Shown in pieces: positions 10,040 through 18,387 of a stretch of 64,000 nucleotides of DNA. A model generated the notes under the pieces. That model did not search any database. It had not been told where the DNA came from and worked only from the letters and a program-made list of their open reading frames with translations. The stretch lies in the NCBI RefSeq assembly GCF_000423645.1, contig NZ_AUIJ01000002.1:124001-188000 (forward strand), read 5' to 3'. This DNA comes from Sediminimonas qiaohouensis DSM 21189 (GTDB taxonomy: Bacteria; Pseudomonadota; Alphaproteobacteria; Rhodobacterales; Rhodobacteraceae). The position numbers were made by a program, and so were the translations under genes. Positions within the stretch are counted from its first letter, which is position 1. Every line of letters starts with the position of its first letter.

Positions 10040-11535
10040 GACAGGCCCGCCCGCGCCAGAAGGTCGGCGGCAAAGCTGTCGGCCTTGTCGGGCATGGTCA
10101 TCACCTGGCCCCAGTCGCGACCCGATTCAGTGCCGATCTTGGTGGTGGCGTCGATCCCCATCTTGCCCGCCAGCCCCGCCTGCGGCGAGGCGAAATCGAG
10201 GTAATCCATCGGCGTGTTTTCAAGGATCATGACATCGCGTCCCGGGTCCATGCGCGTGGACATCGCCCATGCGACATCGTCCCAATCGCGCGGGTTGATG
10301 TCCTCGTCGACGACGACGATCATCTTGGTATAGCTGAACTGCGCCAGCATCCCCCAAAGCGCCATCATCACGCGTCGCGCCTGTCCCGGGTAGCGTTTGT
10401 CGATGCTGACCACCGCGATGCGGTAGGAACAGGCGGCTGGCGGCAGCCACAGATCGCGCAGCTCGGGGATCTGCGCGCGGATCACCGGCAGGGCAAGGTC
10501 GTTGAACACCTCGCCGATGACCGATGGCTCGTCCGGGGGGCGGCCGGTATGGGTCGACAGGTAAAGCGGATCGCGCCGGTGCGTCAGTGCCGAGACGCGC
10601 ATGACCGGGAACAGCTCGGCCGCGTTGTAATATCCGGTGTGGTCGCCGAACGGTCCTTCGGGGGCAGTATCGCCGGGGTGTATCCACCCCTCGATCACCA
10701 TTTCGGCCTGCGCGGGCACCAGAAGGGGCACCGTGCGCGCCGGCACCAGCTCGGCCCGCGCGCCGCGCAGCACGCCCGAGAAGGTCAGTTCGGACACCGC
10801 TTCGGGCAGCGGCAGCGCGGCCGCCAGAAGCGTGGCGGGATCGGCGCCAAGGGCGATGGCGACCGGCATCGCCTGCGTGGCGCGCTCCCATGTGCGGTGA
10901 TGCGCGGCGCCGCCCCGGTGCGCCAGCCAGCGAAGGATGACGCGCCCGCCATCCAACACCTGCGCGCGGTAAACGCCCGCGTTATAGGCGTGCACGGCGT
11001 CTGGCGCGCTACCATGGGGCCGGGTCATCACCACCGGCCACGTGATCAGCGGTCCGGCATCGCCGGGCCAGCAGGTTTGCACCGGCAGGCGGGTCAGGTC
11101 GGGTGCCTCGTCGACGACCTGCTGCACCGGGGCGGTGCGGGCGAACCGGGGCCGCGTGCGCAACGCGGCGCGCAGCATCGGCCAGCGCGACAGCGCGTCG
11201 CGCATGCCGGTGACGGGCGCGGGCGCGCGCAACGCGGCCAGGAATTCGCCCAGCTCGGACACATCCCCCGCGCCGCAGCCAAGGCCTGCGGCGACGCGCG
11301 CGCGGGTGCCGAAAAGGTTGGCGATCACGGGGATCTCCGCGCGGCTCCCATCCGCCAGCACCGGCGCCTCAAAGCGCAGCGCCGGGCCGCCCGCGCGCAG
11401 CACTCGGGAGCCCACGGCGGTCATCTCGTTCACCACCGAGACGGGATCGGCGATGCGCGCCAAGTCGTCCGCCGCCGCGAGATCCGACAGGAACGCCCGC
11501 AGGCTATCGCGCCGGGGGGGACCGTTATCGAGCAT
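10036..11535 (-). CDS. ubiD: UbiD-family prenyl-FMN-dependent decarboxylase
   Basis: Removes the carboxyl group of the 4-hydroxy-3-polyprenylbenzoate intermediate of ubiquinone synthesis, using prenylated FMN. The 499-residue length is typical. Family signatures are visible: EIPVIANLFGTRARVA near the N-terminus, the metal/cofactor region EGPFGDHTGYYN, PVMRVSALTHRRDPLY, and the C-terminal TKMIVVVDEDINPRDWDDVAWA segment. It is the first gene after the shared FNR-box promoter region and is divergent from ubiTUV. A different aromatic-acid substrate is possible, but the neighbours point to ubiquinone. Confidence 0.92.
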   Translation of the reverse strand: MLDNGPPRRDSLRAFLSDLAAADDLARIADPVSVVNEMTAVGSRVLRAGGPALRFEAPVLADGSRAEIPVIANLFGTRARVAAGLGCGAGDVSELGEFLAALRAPAPVTGMRDALSRWPMLRAALRTRPRFARTAPVQQVVDEAPDLTRLPVQTCWPGDAGPLITWPVVMTRPHGSAPDAVHAYNAGVYRAQVLDGGRVILRWLAHRGGAAHHRTWERATQAMPVAIALGADPATLLAAALPLPEAVSELTFSGVLRGARAELVPARTVPLLVPAQAEMVIEGWIHPGDTAPEGPFGDHTGYYNAAELFPVMRVSALTHRRDPLYLSTHTGRPPDEPSVIGEVFNDLALPVIRAQIPELRDLWLPPAACSYRIAVVSIDKRYPGQARRVMMALWGMLAQFSYTKMIVVVDEDINPRDWDDVAWAMSTRMDPGRDVMILENTPMDYLDFASPQAGLAGKMGIDATTKIGTESGRDWGQVMTMPDKADSFAADLLARAGLS

Positions 11536-11593
11536 GCGTTTTCTCCGAAATCCGCGTTCGTGGCATGGCTATCACCCCTTGCGCGCAATCGAA

Positions 11594-11607
11594 TTGACAT
11601 ATGTCAA
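11594..11607. promoter_or_regulatory. FNR/FnrL-type box in the ubiD / ubiT divergent promoter
   Basis: Perfect dyad TTGAC-ATAT-GTCAA, the five-four-five layout bound by FNR/CRP-superfamily anaerobic regulators. It lies 59 bp upstream of the ubiD start on one side and 61 bp upstream of the ubiT start on the other, so one site could control both operons. The E. coli ubiT and ubiUV genes are known to be FNR-activated. The exact regulator (FnrL, or a Dnr/Nnr-type protein) cannot be told from the site alone. Confidence 0.85.
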
Positions 11608-11667
11608 TTCATCCGATGCGCGGCGGCGTTAGGGTCCGGCAAACCCGCCCAATCACAGGAGTCTGCC

Positions 11668-12198
11668 TTGCCCCCGACATCCGCGCCGATCCCCTTGGCC
11701 CCGCGCCCGTTGGCTTTGGGGCTGCGCGCCCTGCCCCTGTTTCCGCTGGCGGCACCGCTGAGCCTTTTGATGCGGCGGCTGATCGCGGCGCATCCGGGCC
11801 TGATCACGCGGCTTGGCGCGCATGGGTCGTGCCGGTTTGCCATCGATCCCATCGATCTGCCGCTGGTGCTGCTGCTGCAGCCCGAGGTGGAGCGAATCAC
11901 CGTGCATCGCCGCCCGCCGCCCGACGCCGACACCCGCATCGCCGGGCCGCTGGCGGCACTGCTGGGGCTGGTGCATGGCACGTGGGACGGTGATGCACTG
12001 TTTTTCTCGCGCGATCTGGTGATCGAGGGGGACACCGGCGCGGCGCTGGCGCTGCGCAACGCGATCGACGATGCCGAGCTGGACCTGGCGGCCGAAATCG
12101 CGGCGCTGTCTGGGCCGATGCGGGGGCGTCTGGAACCGCTTATTGCGCTGGCCGAGCGGGTAACCCACCTGCCGCTGCGCCGCGCCGAGGGGGTGTAA
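11668..12198 (+). CDS. ubiT: UbiT, SCP2-domain ubiquinone-biosynthesis accessory factor
   Basis: Lipid-binding accessory protein of O2-independent ubiquinone synthesis. The 176-residue protein starts at TTG 11668 with an AGGAG site 9 bp upstream; no ATG lies nearby in frame. An N-terminal hydrophobic/proline-rich helix region (residues about 10-40) precedes an SCP2 fold: FAIDPIDLPLVLLLQPE, then ADTRIAGPLAALLGLVHG, then DALFFSRDLVIEGDTGAALALRN. This is the usual UbiT layout. It starts the ubiTUV operon and is only 3 bp from ubiU. Confidence 0.88.
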   Translation: MPPTSAPIPLAPRPLALGLRALPLFPLAAPLSLLMRRLIAAHPGLITRLGAHGSCRFAIDPIDLPLVLLLQPEVERITVHRRPPPDADTRIAGPLAALLGLVHGTWDGDALFFSRDLVIEGDTGAALALRNAIDDAELDLAAEIAALSGPMRGRLEPLIALAERVTHLPLRRAEGV

Positions 12199-12201
12199 AC
12201 G

Positions 12202-13179
12202 ATGGAGTTGGTTTGCCCCGCGGGAACCCCCGCCGCCCTGCGCTCGGCCGTGGCGGCCGGGGCGCATACGGTCTATTGCGGCTATGCCGACGACACCAAC
12301 GCGCGCAATTTTCCGGGCCTGAATTTCTCACGCGAGGAGATGGAGCAGGCGATTGCCCATGCCCATGCGCAAGGCGCCAAGGTGTTGGTGGCGATCAACA
12401 CCTTTCCCCGCGCCGGCGATGCGGCGCCGTGGCATGCCGCCATCGCCCATGCCGCGGCGGCGGGCGCCGATGCGGTGATCCTGGCCGATACCGGCCTTCT
12501 GGCGCATGTGGCCGAGCATCACCCCGGCCTGCGGCGGCACCTGTCGGTGCAAGCAGCCGCCGCCAACCCCGACGCGATCAACTTCTACGCCGAGGCGTTC
12601 GGGGTGAAACGCGTGGTGCTGCCGCGGGTGTTGAGCGTGCAGGAAATCACCGCGATCAACCGCGAGATAGACGTGGAGACGGAGGTGTTCGTGTTCGGCG
12701 GCCTGTGCGTGATGGCCGAGGGGCGCTGTTCGCTGTCGTCCTACGCGACCGGGCTGTCGCCCAACATGAACGGTGTCTGCTCGCCCGCCAGCCATGTCAG
12801 CTATGACGAGGAGGGGGGCGAGTTGGCGGCGCGGTTGGGCGGCTTCACGATCCACCGCTCGGGCCGGGATGAGCCCGCGCCCTACCCGACCCTGTGCAAG
12901 GGCTGTTTTACCTCGCGCGAGCGGACCGGCTACGTGTTCGAGGACCCCAGCAGCCTTGATGCCTCGCAGCTTATTCCGCAGCTGTCCAAGGCGGGGGTCA
13001 GCGCGCTCAAGATCGAGGGGCGGCAACGTTCGCGCGCGTATGTGAGCCAAGTGGTGCGCGCGTTTCGCGCGGCCACCGATGCGCTGGAGGCGGGGCGTCC
13101 GATCCCACCGGGGACGCTGTCGGCGCTGACCGAGGGGCAGAGCGCCACTACCGGCGCCTATGCCAAGACATGGAGGTAG
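12202..13179 (+). CDS. ubiU: UbiU, peptidase-U32-family [4Fe-4S] protein for anaerobic ubiquinone hydroxylation
   Basis: Forms the UbiU-UbiV complex that hydroxylates ubiquinone precursors without O2, using prephenate as oxygen donor in the known E. coli system. The 325-residue protein is a U32-type TIM barrel (MELVCPAGTPAALRSAVAAG at the N-terminus). Likely cluster ligands are the cysteines in GGLCVMAEGRCSLSS, NGVCSPA and TLCKGCF. It is followed after 4 bp by ubiV, and its own start is 3 bp after the ubiT stop. Confidence 0.94.
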   Translation: MELVCPAGTPAALRSAVAAGAHTVYCGYADDTNARNFPGLNFSREEMEQAIAHAHAQGAKVLVAINTFPRAGDAAPWHAAIAHAAAAGADAVILADTGLLAHVAEHHPGLRRHLSVQAAAANPDAINFYAEAFGVKRVVLPRVLSVQEITAINREIDVETEVFVFGGLCVMAEGRCSLSSYATGLSPNMNGVCSPASHVSYDEEGGELAARLGGFTIHRSGRDEPAPYPTLCKGCFTSRERTGYVFEDPSSLDASQLIPQLSKAGVSALKIEGRQRSRAYVSQVVRAFRAATDALEAGRPIPPGTLSALTEGQSATTGAYAKTWR

Positions 13180-13183
13180 GGCG

Positions 13184-14086
13184 ATGCAGCTGACAGTGGG
13201 CCCGACGCAGTTTTTCTGGCGCGGCGAGGCGTGGCGCGATTTCTACGCGCGATTGGCCGACGAGGCGCCGGTGGACCGCGTCGTTCTGGGCGAATTGGTG
13301 TGCTCCAAGCGGCTACCGTTCTACCAGACCGAGATCCCGCAGGCGGTAGAGCGGTTGCAGGCGGCAGGCAAGCAAGTGGTGCTGACCTCGCTGGCGCTGA
13401 TCACGCTCAAGCGCGAGCGCAAGCTGATGGCCGATCTGGCCGATATGGGGCTTGAGGTCGAGATCAACGATTTGACCGCGCTGGCCTATCTGCCCAAGGG
13501 CACGGCGTTCAGTGTCGGGCCGCTGATCAACACCTATAACGAGGGTACGGCGGCGTGGATGCATAAACGCGGCGCGGCGCGGATTTGCCTGCCGCCCGAA
13601 TTGCCGCTGGCCTCGGTCCGCGCGATTACGGCTGCCAGCCTTGCGCCGGTCGAGGTGTGGGGCTGGGGCCGGTTGCCGTTGGCGATATCGGGGCGGTGCT
13701 ATCATGCGCGCCTGCATGATCGGACCAAGGATAATTGCCAGTTCATCTGCGACGCGGACCCGGACGGGCGCGAGGTGGAGACACTGGACGGGCAGGATTT
13801 CCTGGCGGTGAACGGGGTGCAGACCCTGTCGGCGGCCTGTGCCAACGCGGCGTACCAGGTGCCTGCCCTGCGGGATGCGGGGGTGTCGTCGCTCAGGCTG
13901 TCGCCGCAATCGGAAGGGTTCGCGGAGCTGTGCGGCGATTTCCGGGCGCTACTGGATGGCCGGATCACGGCCGGGGAGCTATCGCAGCGCGCCCTGCCCC
14001 ACGCCCCCGGCGGCACCTATTGCGACGGGTTCCTGACCGGCGACACCGGCGCGGCATGGTCGCAGGCGGGGCGTGAAAGCGCATGA
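13184..14086 (+). CDS. ubiV: UbiV, peptidase-U32-family [4Fe-4S] partner of UbiU
   Basis: Second half of the UbiUV hydroxylase. The start at 13184 follows an AGGTAGGG site inside the ubiU stop region and gives 300 residues, the usual length. Family segments include LGELVCSKRLPF, ALITLKRERKLM and INDLTALAYLPKGTAFSVG. The cysteine set LVCSK, GRCYH, DNCQFIC matches [4Fe-4S] ligands of this family. It is the last gene of the operon; paired hairpins follow at 14305-14353. Confidence 0.94.
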   Translation: MQLTVGPTQFFWRGEAWRDFYARLADEAPVDRVVLGELVCSKRLPFYQTEIPQAVERLQAAGKQVVLTSLALITLKRERKLMADLADMGLEVEINDLTALAYLPKGTAFSVGPLINTYNEGTAAWMHKRGAARICLPPELPLASVRAITAASLAPVEVWGWGRLPLAISGRCYHARLHDRTKDNCQFICDADPDGREVETLDGQDFLAVNGVQTLSAACANAAYQVPALRDAGVSSLRLSPQSEGFAELCGDFRALLDGRITAGELSQRALPHAPGGTYCDGFLTGDTGAAWSQAGRESA

Positions 14087-14304
14087 GGGGGCGGGCAAAC
14101 ACAGGGCCGCGACCAACCTGGAGGGCGCGTTTGCATCAGCAATGCGGAGTGGCACCTTAAAGCCCCGATGACGGTTGAGGCGGCGCACACCATCGCCAAC
14201 GCGACCTCGTGGGGGAGGTCGGTCGCGGCCCGGCGGTGCCGGGCGGTGTGGGTTGTGGGGGCGCGCCGGGGGGAAGGCATGCGCGGGTTGTTGTGAACGG
14301 CGAC

Positions 14305-14353
14305 GAACGGAAACTTCAAAAGATTCCGTTCAAGAAAGTTTAAAACTTTCTTG
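14305..14353. terminator. Two adjacent hairpins, probable bidirectional terminator
   Basis: Two back-to-back inverted repeats in the 310-bp gap between converging ubiV and the histidine kinase. The first is GAACGGAA (14305-14312) with TTCCGTTC (14324-14331). The second is CAAGAAAGTT (14331-14340) with AACTTTCTTG (14344-14353), a perfect 10-bp stem with a 3-nt loop. The second stem is A+T-rich, unlike the surrounding DNA. The rest of 14087-14396 shows no gene. Confidence 0.5.
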
Positions 14354-14396
14354 GTCTTTAGCCGATTGCGGGGCGTAGAACGTCGAAGGGCGATCC

Positions 14397-16913
14397 TCAC
14401 GCCGCGCGGTCCAGCGCGGCCACCGTTTCGGGCCAGAGCTGCCGCGCGTCCTCCAGCGCGGCGGCAGCATCGGCGCCCTCGTCTGCCGCGAGGCGCGCCA
14501 CCGCTTGCTCCAGCGCCTGGTGCAGCGCCCGCGCGCCCAGTGTGGCCGCGCCGCCCGCCAGCCGGTGCGCCAGGTGCGCTGCGCGCGCCGCATCCAGCCC
14601 CTCCAGCACCTGCCGCTCGTGCAGCAGCGCGTCGCCCTCATCGCGGAACCGGGCGAGCAAGTCTTGCACCCGGTCGGGCGAAAGGATCGTGCGCAGGCTG
14701 TCGATCACCGCCGTATCCAGGATCGACGCGGGCGCGTCCTGCGGCTGGGGCGCCGGCCGATCGGTGGCGCCATAGAGACCATGCAGCAGATCGGCGCGCT
14801 GAACCGGTTTGGTGATGATCGCATCGACCCCGACCGCGTGGCAGGCCTCATCGCCGATTTCGATCATGTGGGCGGTCACCACGACGATGCGCACGTCACT
14901 GGATGGCCCGCCTGAGGCACGGATCTCGCGCGTGGCTTGCAGCCCGTCCATCCCCGGCATGCTCAGGTCCATCAGGATCGCATCGAAGCGGGCCGCCATC
15001 GCGGCGTCGATCCCGGCGCGGCCATCCTCGGCCTCTTGCACGTGGTGGCCTTCGGCCTCGAGCTGCCGGCGCAGCACGAAGCGGTTGATCGCGTTGTCCT
15101 CGACGATCAGAATGTCCATCGGCGGCGCGTGCTCGGGCGGGGTCGCGGGCGCGGTTGCCGCCTGCGCCGGCAGCGGCGACAGGGGCAGGCGCAGCCGGAA
15201 CATGGAGCCCTCGCCCGGCAGGCTTTCGACGCCCACGCGCGCGTTCATGGCCTGTGCCAGGCGCTTCACGATGCCCAGACCCAGGCCGGTGCCCTCGACA
15301 TGGTCGAAGCCGGGCGTCTGGATGCGGGCGAAATCGTCGAATATCTGGTTGAGCCGCTCGGGCGCGATCCCGACCCCGGTATCGGACAGCTCGAACACGA
15401 CCTCGCCGCGCGCGGGGGGGATCGAAACATCGAGGGTGATGGTGCCGTCGCGGGTGAACTTGACCGCGTTGCTGATCAGGTTGGTCAGGATCTGCCGCAA
15501 ACGGTGCCGATCGGCATGGATTTCGCCCAAGGGCTCGGGCGTCCGGTTGAGGATGATCCGGTTGCCTGCGCGCCGCGCCGCCGGGGTCATGTCGCGGACC
15601 AGCTCGGCAAGCAGGTCGTCCAGGGCAAAGTTCGCCGGGGCCAGGTCGATGCGGCCCGCCTCGATCTGGGCGACATCGAGGACGTCGTTGACATGCCCCA
15701 GCAGCACCTGCGCGGAGCTTTCCAGGATCTGGGCATAGTGGCGCTGATCGGCATCGAGGGCGGTGTGTTTCAACAGGTCCAGCGCGCCCAAGACCCCGTT
15801 GAGCGGCGTGCGCATCTCGTGGCTCATGACGGCGAGGAACTGCGCCTTGGCACGGGCGCCGGCCTGTGCGCGGTCGCGCGCCTCGCGCAGCGAGGCCTCG
15901 GATTCCAGGCGCTGGCTGATGTCGCGCAGGAAACAGGCGCGGATGGCGCCATCCGCGTGCCGGGGCACGCCGACCGTCATTTCCACGTCGAAGCTGTGCC
16001 CGTCCGCGTGGCGCGCGACAAGCTGACGGCAAGCGGGTTGCCCGGCGGTCTGCGCGGGCGGCAGCAGCGGCGGCGCCTCGCCTTCGTCATCGGCGGGGCG
16101 GACCATGTCATGGAGCGCGGTGCCGCGGACGGCGCCTTGGGTCGTGCCGAACATCCGCTCGGCGGCCTCGTTCATCTCGATCACGCGGCCGTCGGGGTCG
16201 GTCACGATGATCGCGTCCAGCGAGGTGGCGATGATCGTGGACAAGCGCGCGCTGATCTGGCGGTTGGCCCTGGCGCGGGCGAGATTGACGCGCGATTGCC
16301 GCCAGAACAGCCATGCCAGCGACGCCAGCGACACCAGCAAAAGCCCCATGACCAGCGACAGGTTGACCAGCAGGCCGTGCATCTCGGTGCGGGTGGCCTG
16401 GGTGCGGGCGGCGGCCTCTGTTACGCTATGCGCCGAGGCGCGGCGCAGGATCGGGCGCAGCTCGGACAGGCGCGCATCGATCGCGGGCAACGCCTGCATC
16501 AGGGCCTCGTCGGGCCCATCCATAAGGGGTATCATCGCGTCGATGGCGGTGCTGAGGGATCTGAACGCGGGCGCATCGCGCGGCACCAGATCGGAATAGA
16601 CGGGGCTTTGCATCATGGTCTCGACGCGGCTGTAGAAGATATCGAACCGCTGGCGCAGTTCCTCCAGGTCCGCCGCGCCGGTGCGCCGGGCGGTGCCGAG
16701 CTGCGCCTGAAGCTCCAGAAACTCGACCTCGAGCTGGGCGATGGTCCACTGCACGTTGTCGGTGCGCGAGGTGCTGAGATCCTCAAGCCGGTCATTCACG
16801 CGAAACAGAAGCTGCACCGCCAACGCGACCGATGCCGCTGCCACCAGCGCGAACAGGACCAACTGGACATGGCGCCAATAGCGGCGCGGCACCCGCTTTT
16901 TCAAGGTAGACAT
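14397..16913 (-). CDS. Membrane hybrid sensor histidine kinase (PAS-HisKA-HATPase-REC-HPt)
   Basis: Complete phosphorelay protein of 838 residues if started at 16913. Order of parts: a transmembrane helix (about residues 15-35), a helical periplasmic sensor region (about 36-175), a second transmembrane helix (about 185-205), a PAS domain (about 220-335), HisKA with the phospho-acceptor in MSHEMRTPLNG, HATPase with NLISNAVKF and the DTGVGI box, a receiver domain (LIVEDNAINRF, then Asp in LMDLSMPG), and an HPt domain with the acceptor His in AHRLAGGA. An upstream in-frame ATG at 16943 adds 10 residues. The next gene upstream on this strand encodes a periplasmic molybdopterin-fold protein that could supply the signal. 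Confidence 0.92.
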   Translation of the reverse strand: MSTLKKRVPRRYWRHVQLVLFALVAAASVALAVQLLFRVNDRLEDLSTSRTDNVQWTIAQLEVEFLELQAQLGTARRTGAADLEELRQRFDIFYSRVETMMQSPVYSDLVPRDAPAFRSLSTAIDAMIPLMDGPDEALMQALPAIDARLSELRPILRRASAHSVTEAAARTQATRTEMHGLLVNLSLVMGLLLVSLASLAWLFWRQSRVNLARARANRQISARLSTIIATSLDAIIVTDPDGRVIEMNEAAERMFGTTQGAVRGTALHDMVRPADDEGEAPPLLPPAQTAGQPACRQLVARHADGHSFDVEMTVGVPRHADGAIRACFLRDISQRLESEASLREARDRAQAGARAKAQFLAVMSHEMRTPLNGVLGALDLLKHTALDADQRHYAQILESSAQVLLGHVNDVLDVAQIEAGRIDLAPANFALDDLLAELVRDMTPAARRAGNRIILNRTPEPLGEIHADRHRLRQILTNLISNAVKFTRDGTITLDVSIPPARGEVVFELSDTGVGIAPERLNQIFDDFARIQTPGFDHVEGTGLGLGIVKRLAQAMNARVGVESLPGEGSMFRLRLPLSPLPAQAATAPATPPEHAPPMDILIVEDNAINRFVLRRQLEAEGHHVQEAEDGRAGIDAAMAARFDAILMDLSMPGMDGLQATREIRASGGPSSDVRIVVVTAHMIEIGDEACHAVGVDAIITKPVQRADLLHGLYGATDRPAPQPQDAPASILDTAVIDSLRTILSPDRVQDLLARFRDEGDALLHERQVLEGLDAARAAHLAHRLAGGAATLGARALHQALEQAVARLAADEGADAAAALEDARQLWPETVAALDRAA

Positions 16914-16980
16914 CCGCGCCCCCAACCCCCGTGCGCCGCGCATATGATCGTGCCCTTAGCCACGCGCGGCAACGGGCACT

Positions 16981-17508
16981 CTAGCGCTCGATGCGGATCC
17001 GGTCCAGTTGCCAGACGCTGCGCGCGTAATACGTTTCGGTCCGGTAGCGCGCGTCGCGGTCGAAGGGAAACACCAGCCAAAGCGGCCCTTTGTCGCGGGT
17101 GCTCATCGGGGCGCCGTTGCGCGCGAAGGCAAGCAGCGCGCCGTTGGGGCGCACGTCGGCGACGGGGAACCGGGCCTCGTAGCCATTGAGCCCGATCAGC
17201 CGCATGACGCCGTCCCGCACGCCCAGATACGCCAGCAGATCGTGCAGGTGTACGCCCTCGAACCGCTCGCGCCCGGCGGTCCAGTTGGTGCTTGTGCGGA
17301 ATGCGGCGCGCGGCAGCGTCCGCAGATCATCCAGCCCCAAGGCAATGCGCCGCCCCTCCTCGCCCGCGCCGGCGGCTTCGGGCGCGATGCGAATGTCCAG
17401 AACATGCGGGTCGGCGGCCCGCGCCCCCGGCGTGCCGGCGATCAGCTCCCCGGCCAGAATCACGGCGGCGGCGAGTCGCAAGATGCTGACGTCAATCGCA
17501 GATCGCAT
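16981..17508 (-). CDS. Periplasmic molybdopterin-oxidoreductase-fold protein
   Basis: Secreted 175-residue protein; the ATG at 17508 follows GGGGATAGGA, and the first ~32 residues form a Sec signal ending near GARA. The mature part resembles the molybdopterin-binding domain of the sulfite-oxidase/YedY family: LDDLRTLPRAAFRTSTNW, then FEGVHLHDLLAYLGV, then GLNGYEARFPVADV, then GPLWLVFPFD. The mature domain shows no cysteine where the family's Mo-ligating Cys would be expected, so it may be a non-catalytic binding or sensor protein. It lies 67 bp upstream of the membrane hybrid kinase on the same strand. Confidence 0.75.
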   Translation of the reverse strand: MRSAIDVSILRLAAAVILAGELIAGTPGARAADPHVLDIRIAPEAAGAGEEGRRIALGLDDLRTLPRAAFRTSTNWTAGRERFEGVHLHDLLAYLGVRDGVMRLIGLNGYEARFPVADVRPNGALLAFARNGAPMSTRDKGPLWLVFPFDRDARYRTETYYARSVWQLDRIRIER

Positions 17509-17701
17509 TCCTATCCCCTCAACACACGCAAACGGATACACCACCTTGAGCGCGCACCCGCCGCCACGTCCAGCCCCTTATGCTTTTGGGCCGGTTTTCA
17601 GGGATCCGGCGCGCGCAGTGCTGGTAAAATGCGCAAGTTCGCAATATTGTTACCCACGCGAGCAAGCAGGTGGACCAGTAAAAATGCAGGAGACCGGAGA
17701 A

Positions 17702-18355
17702 ATGCAAAAGGCGTGGCGCGAGCCGGGCACATTGATGCCGGCGACCGCGTCAAAGCTGCTTATTGCGGATGATCATGACCTGGTGCGCGAGACCCTGACC
17801 GGCTATTTGGCCAATGCGGGGGGCATCGAGGTCAAGCAGGCGCAGTGCCTTGACAGCGCGCTGGAGCAAATCCGCAAGCATGGCCCCTTTGACCTGGTGC
17901 TGCTGGATTTCACGATGCCGGGTATGACCCTGCCCGACGGGCTAAGCCAGGCGCTCGCGCTCAATGCGCCGGGGCCCGTGGCGCTTATTTCGGGCACCGC
18001 CTCGGATGCGATGGGGCGGCGGGCGCTGGATTGCGGCGCGGCCGGGTTCCTGCCCAAGACGATGGCGCCCGACGCCCTGCTATCGGCCATTCGCAGCATC
18101 ATGAGCGGCGGCACCCATGCCCCCGAGGCGGTGATGCAGGCGGATGCGCGCGATCTGCCCCACGATAGCCTGACCCCGCGTGAGCGCGACGTTCTGGAGC
18201 GCCTGTGCGAGGCCAAGTCCAACAAGGAAATCGCGCGCGATTTGAACGTTCAGGAGGTCACGATCAAGCTGCATGTCAAGACGCTCAGCCGGAAGCTGAA
18301 CGCGCGCAACCGCACGCATGTGGCGATGCTTGCGCGGGATATGAACCTGATCTGA
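17702..18355 (+). CDS. LuxR/NarL-type response regulator
   Basis: DNA-binding response regulator of 217 residues. The receiver domain has the acidic pair in ADDHD, the phospho-acceptor Asp in LVLLDFTMPG, and the conserved Lys in FLPKTM. The C-terminal GerE/LuxR helix-turn-helix is clear: LTPRERDVLERLCEAKSNKE, then IARDLNVQEVTIKLHVKTLS. The start at 17702 is preceded by GGAGA; an in-frame ATG at 17684 is an alternative. It is divergent from the kinase/sensor pair and is the likely output of their HPt phosphorelay. Confidence 0.92.
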   Translation: MQKAWREPGTLMPATASKLLIADDHDLVRETLTGYLANAGGIEVKQAQCLDSALEQIRKHGPFDLVLLDFTMPGMTLPDGLSQALALNAPGPVALISGTASDAMGRRALDCGAAGFLPKTMAPDALLSAIRSIMSGGTHAPEAVMQADARDLPHDSLTPRERDVLERLCEAKSNKEIARDLNVQEVTIKLHVKTLSRKLNARNRTHVAMLARDMNLI

Positions 18356-18387
18356 ACCTGACCTGATCTGAACGGTGGCGGCTGCGG

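Noticed and set aside
10549-11667. Upstream extension of the UbiT frame back to 10549
   Set aside because: This part is antisense to ubiD and looks like shadow sequence; a TTG with a proper ribosome-binding site at 11668 gives the normal UbiT length.
14937-17189. Very long + strand open frame (750 codons) opposite the membrane histidine kinase
   Set aside because: Composition is Arg/Gly/Ala/His-rich with no recognisable family; the minus strand carries a complete kinase with all motifs. It is a shadow.
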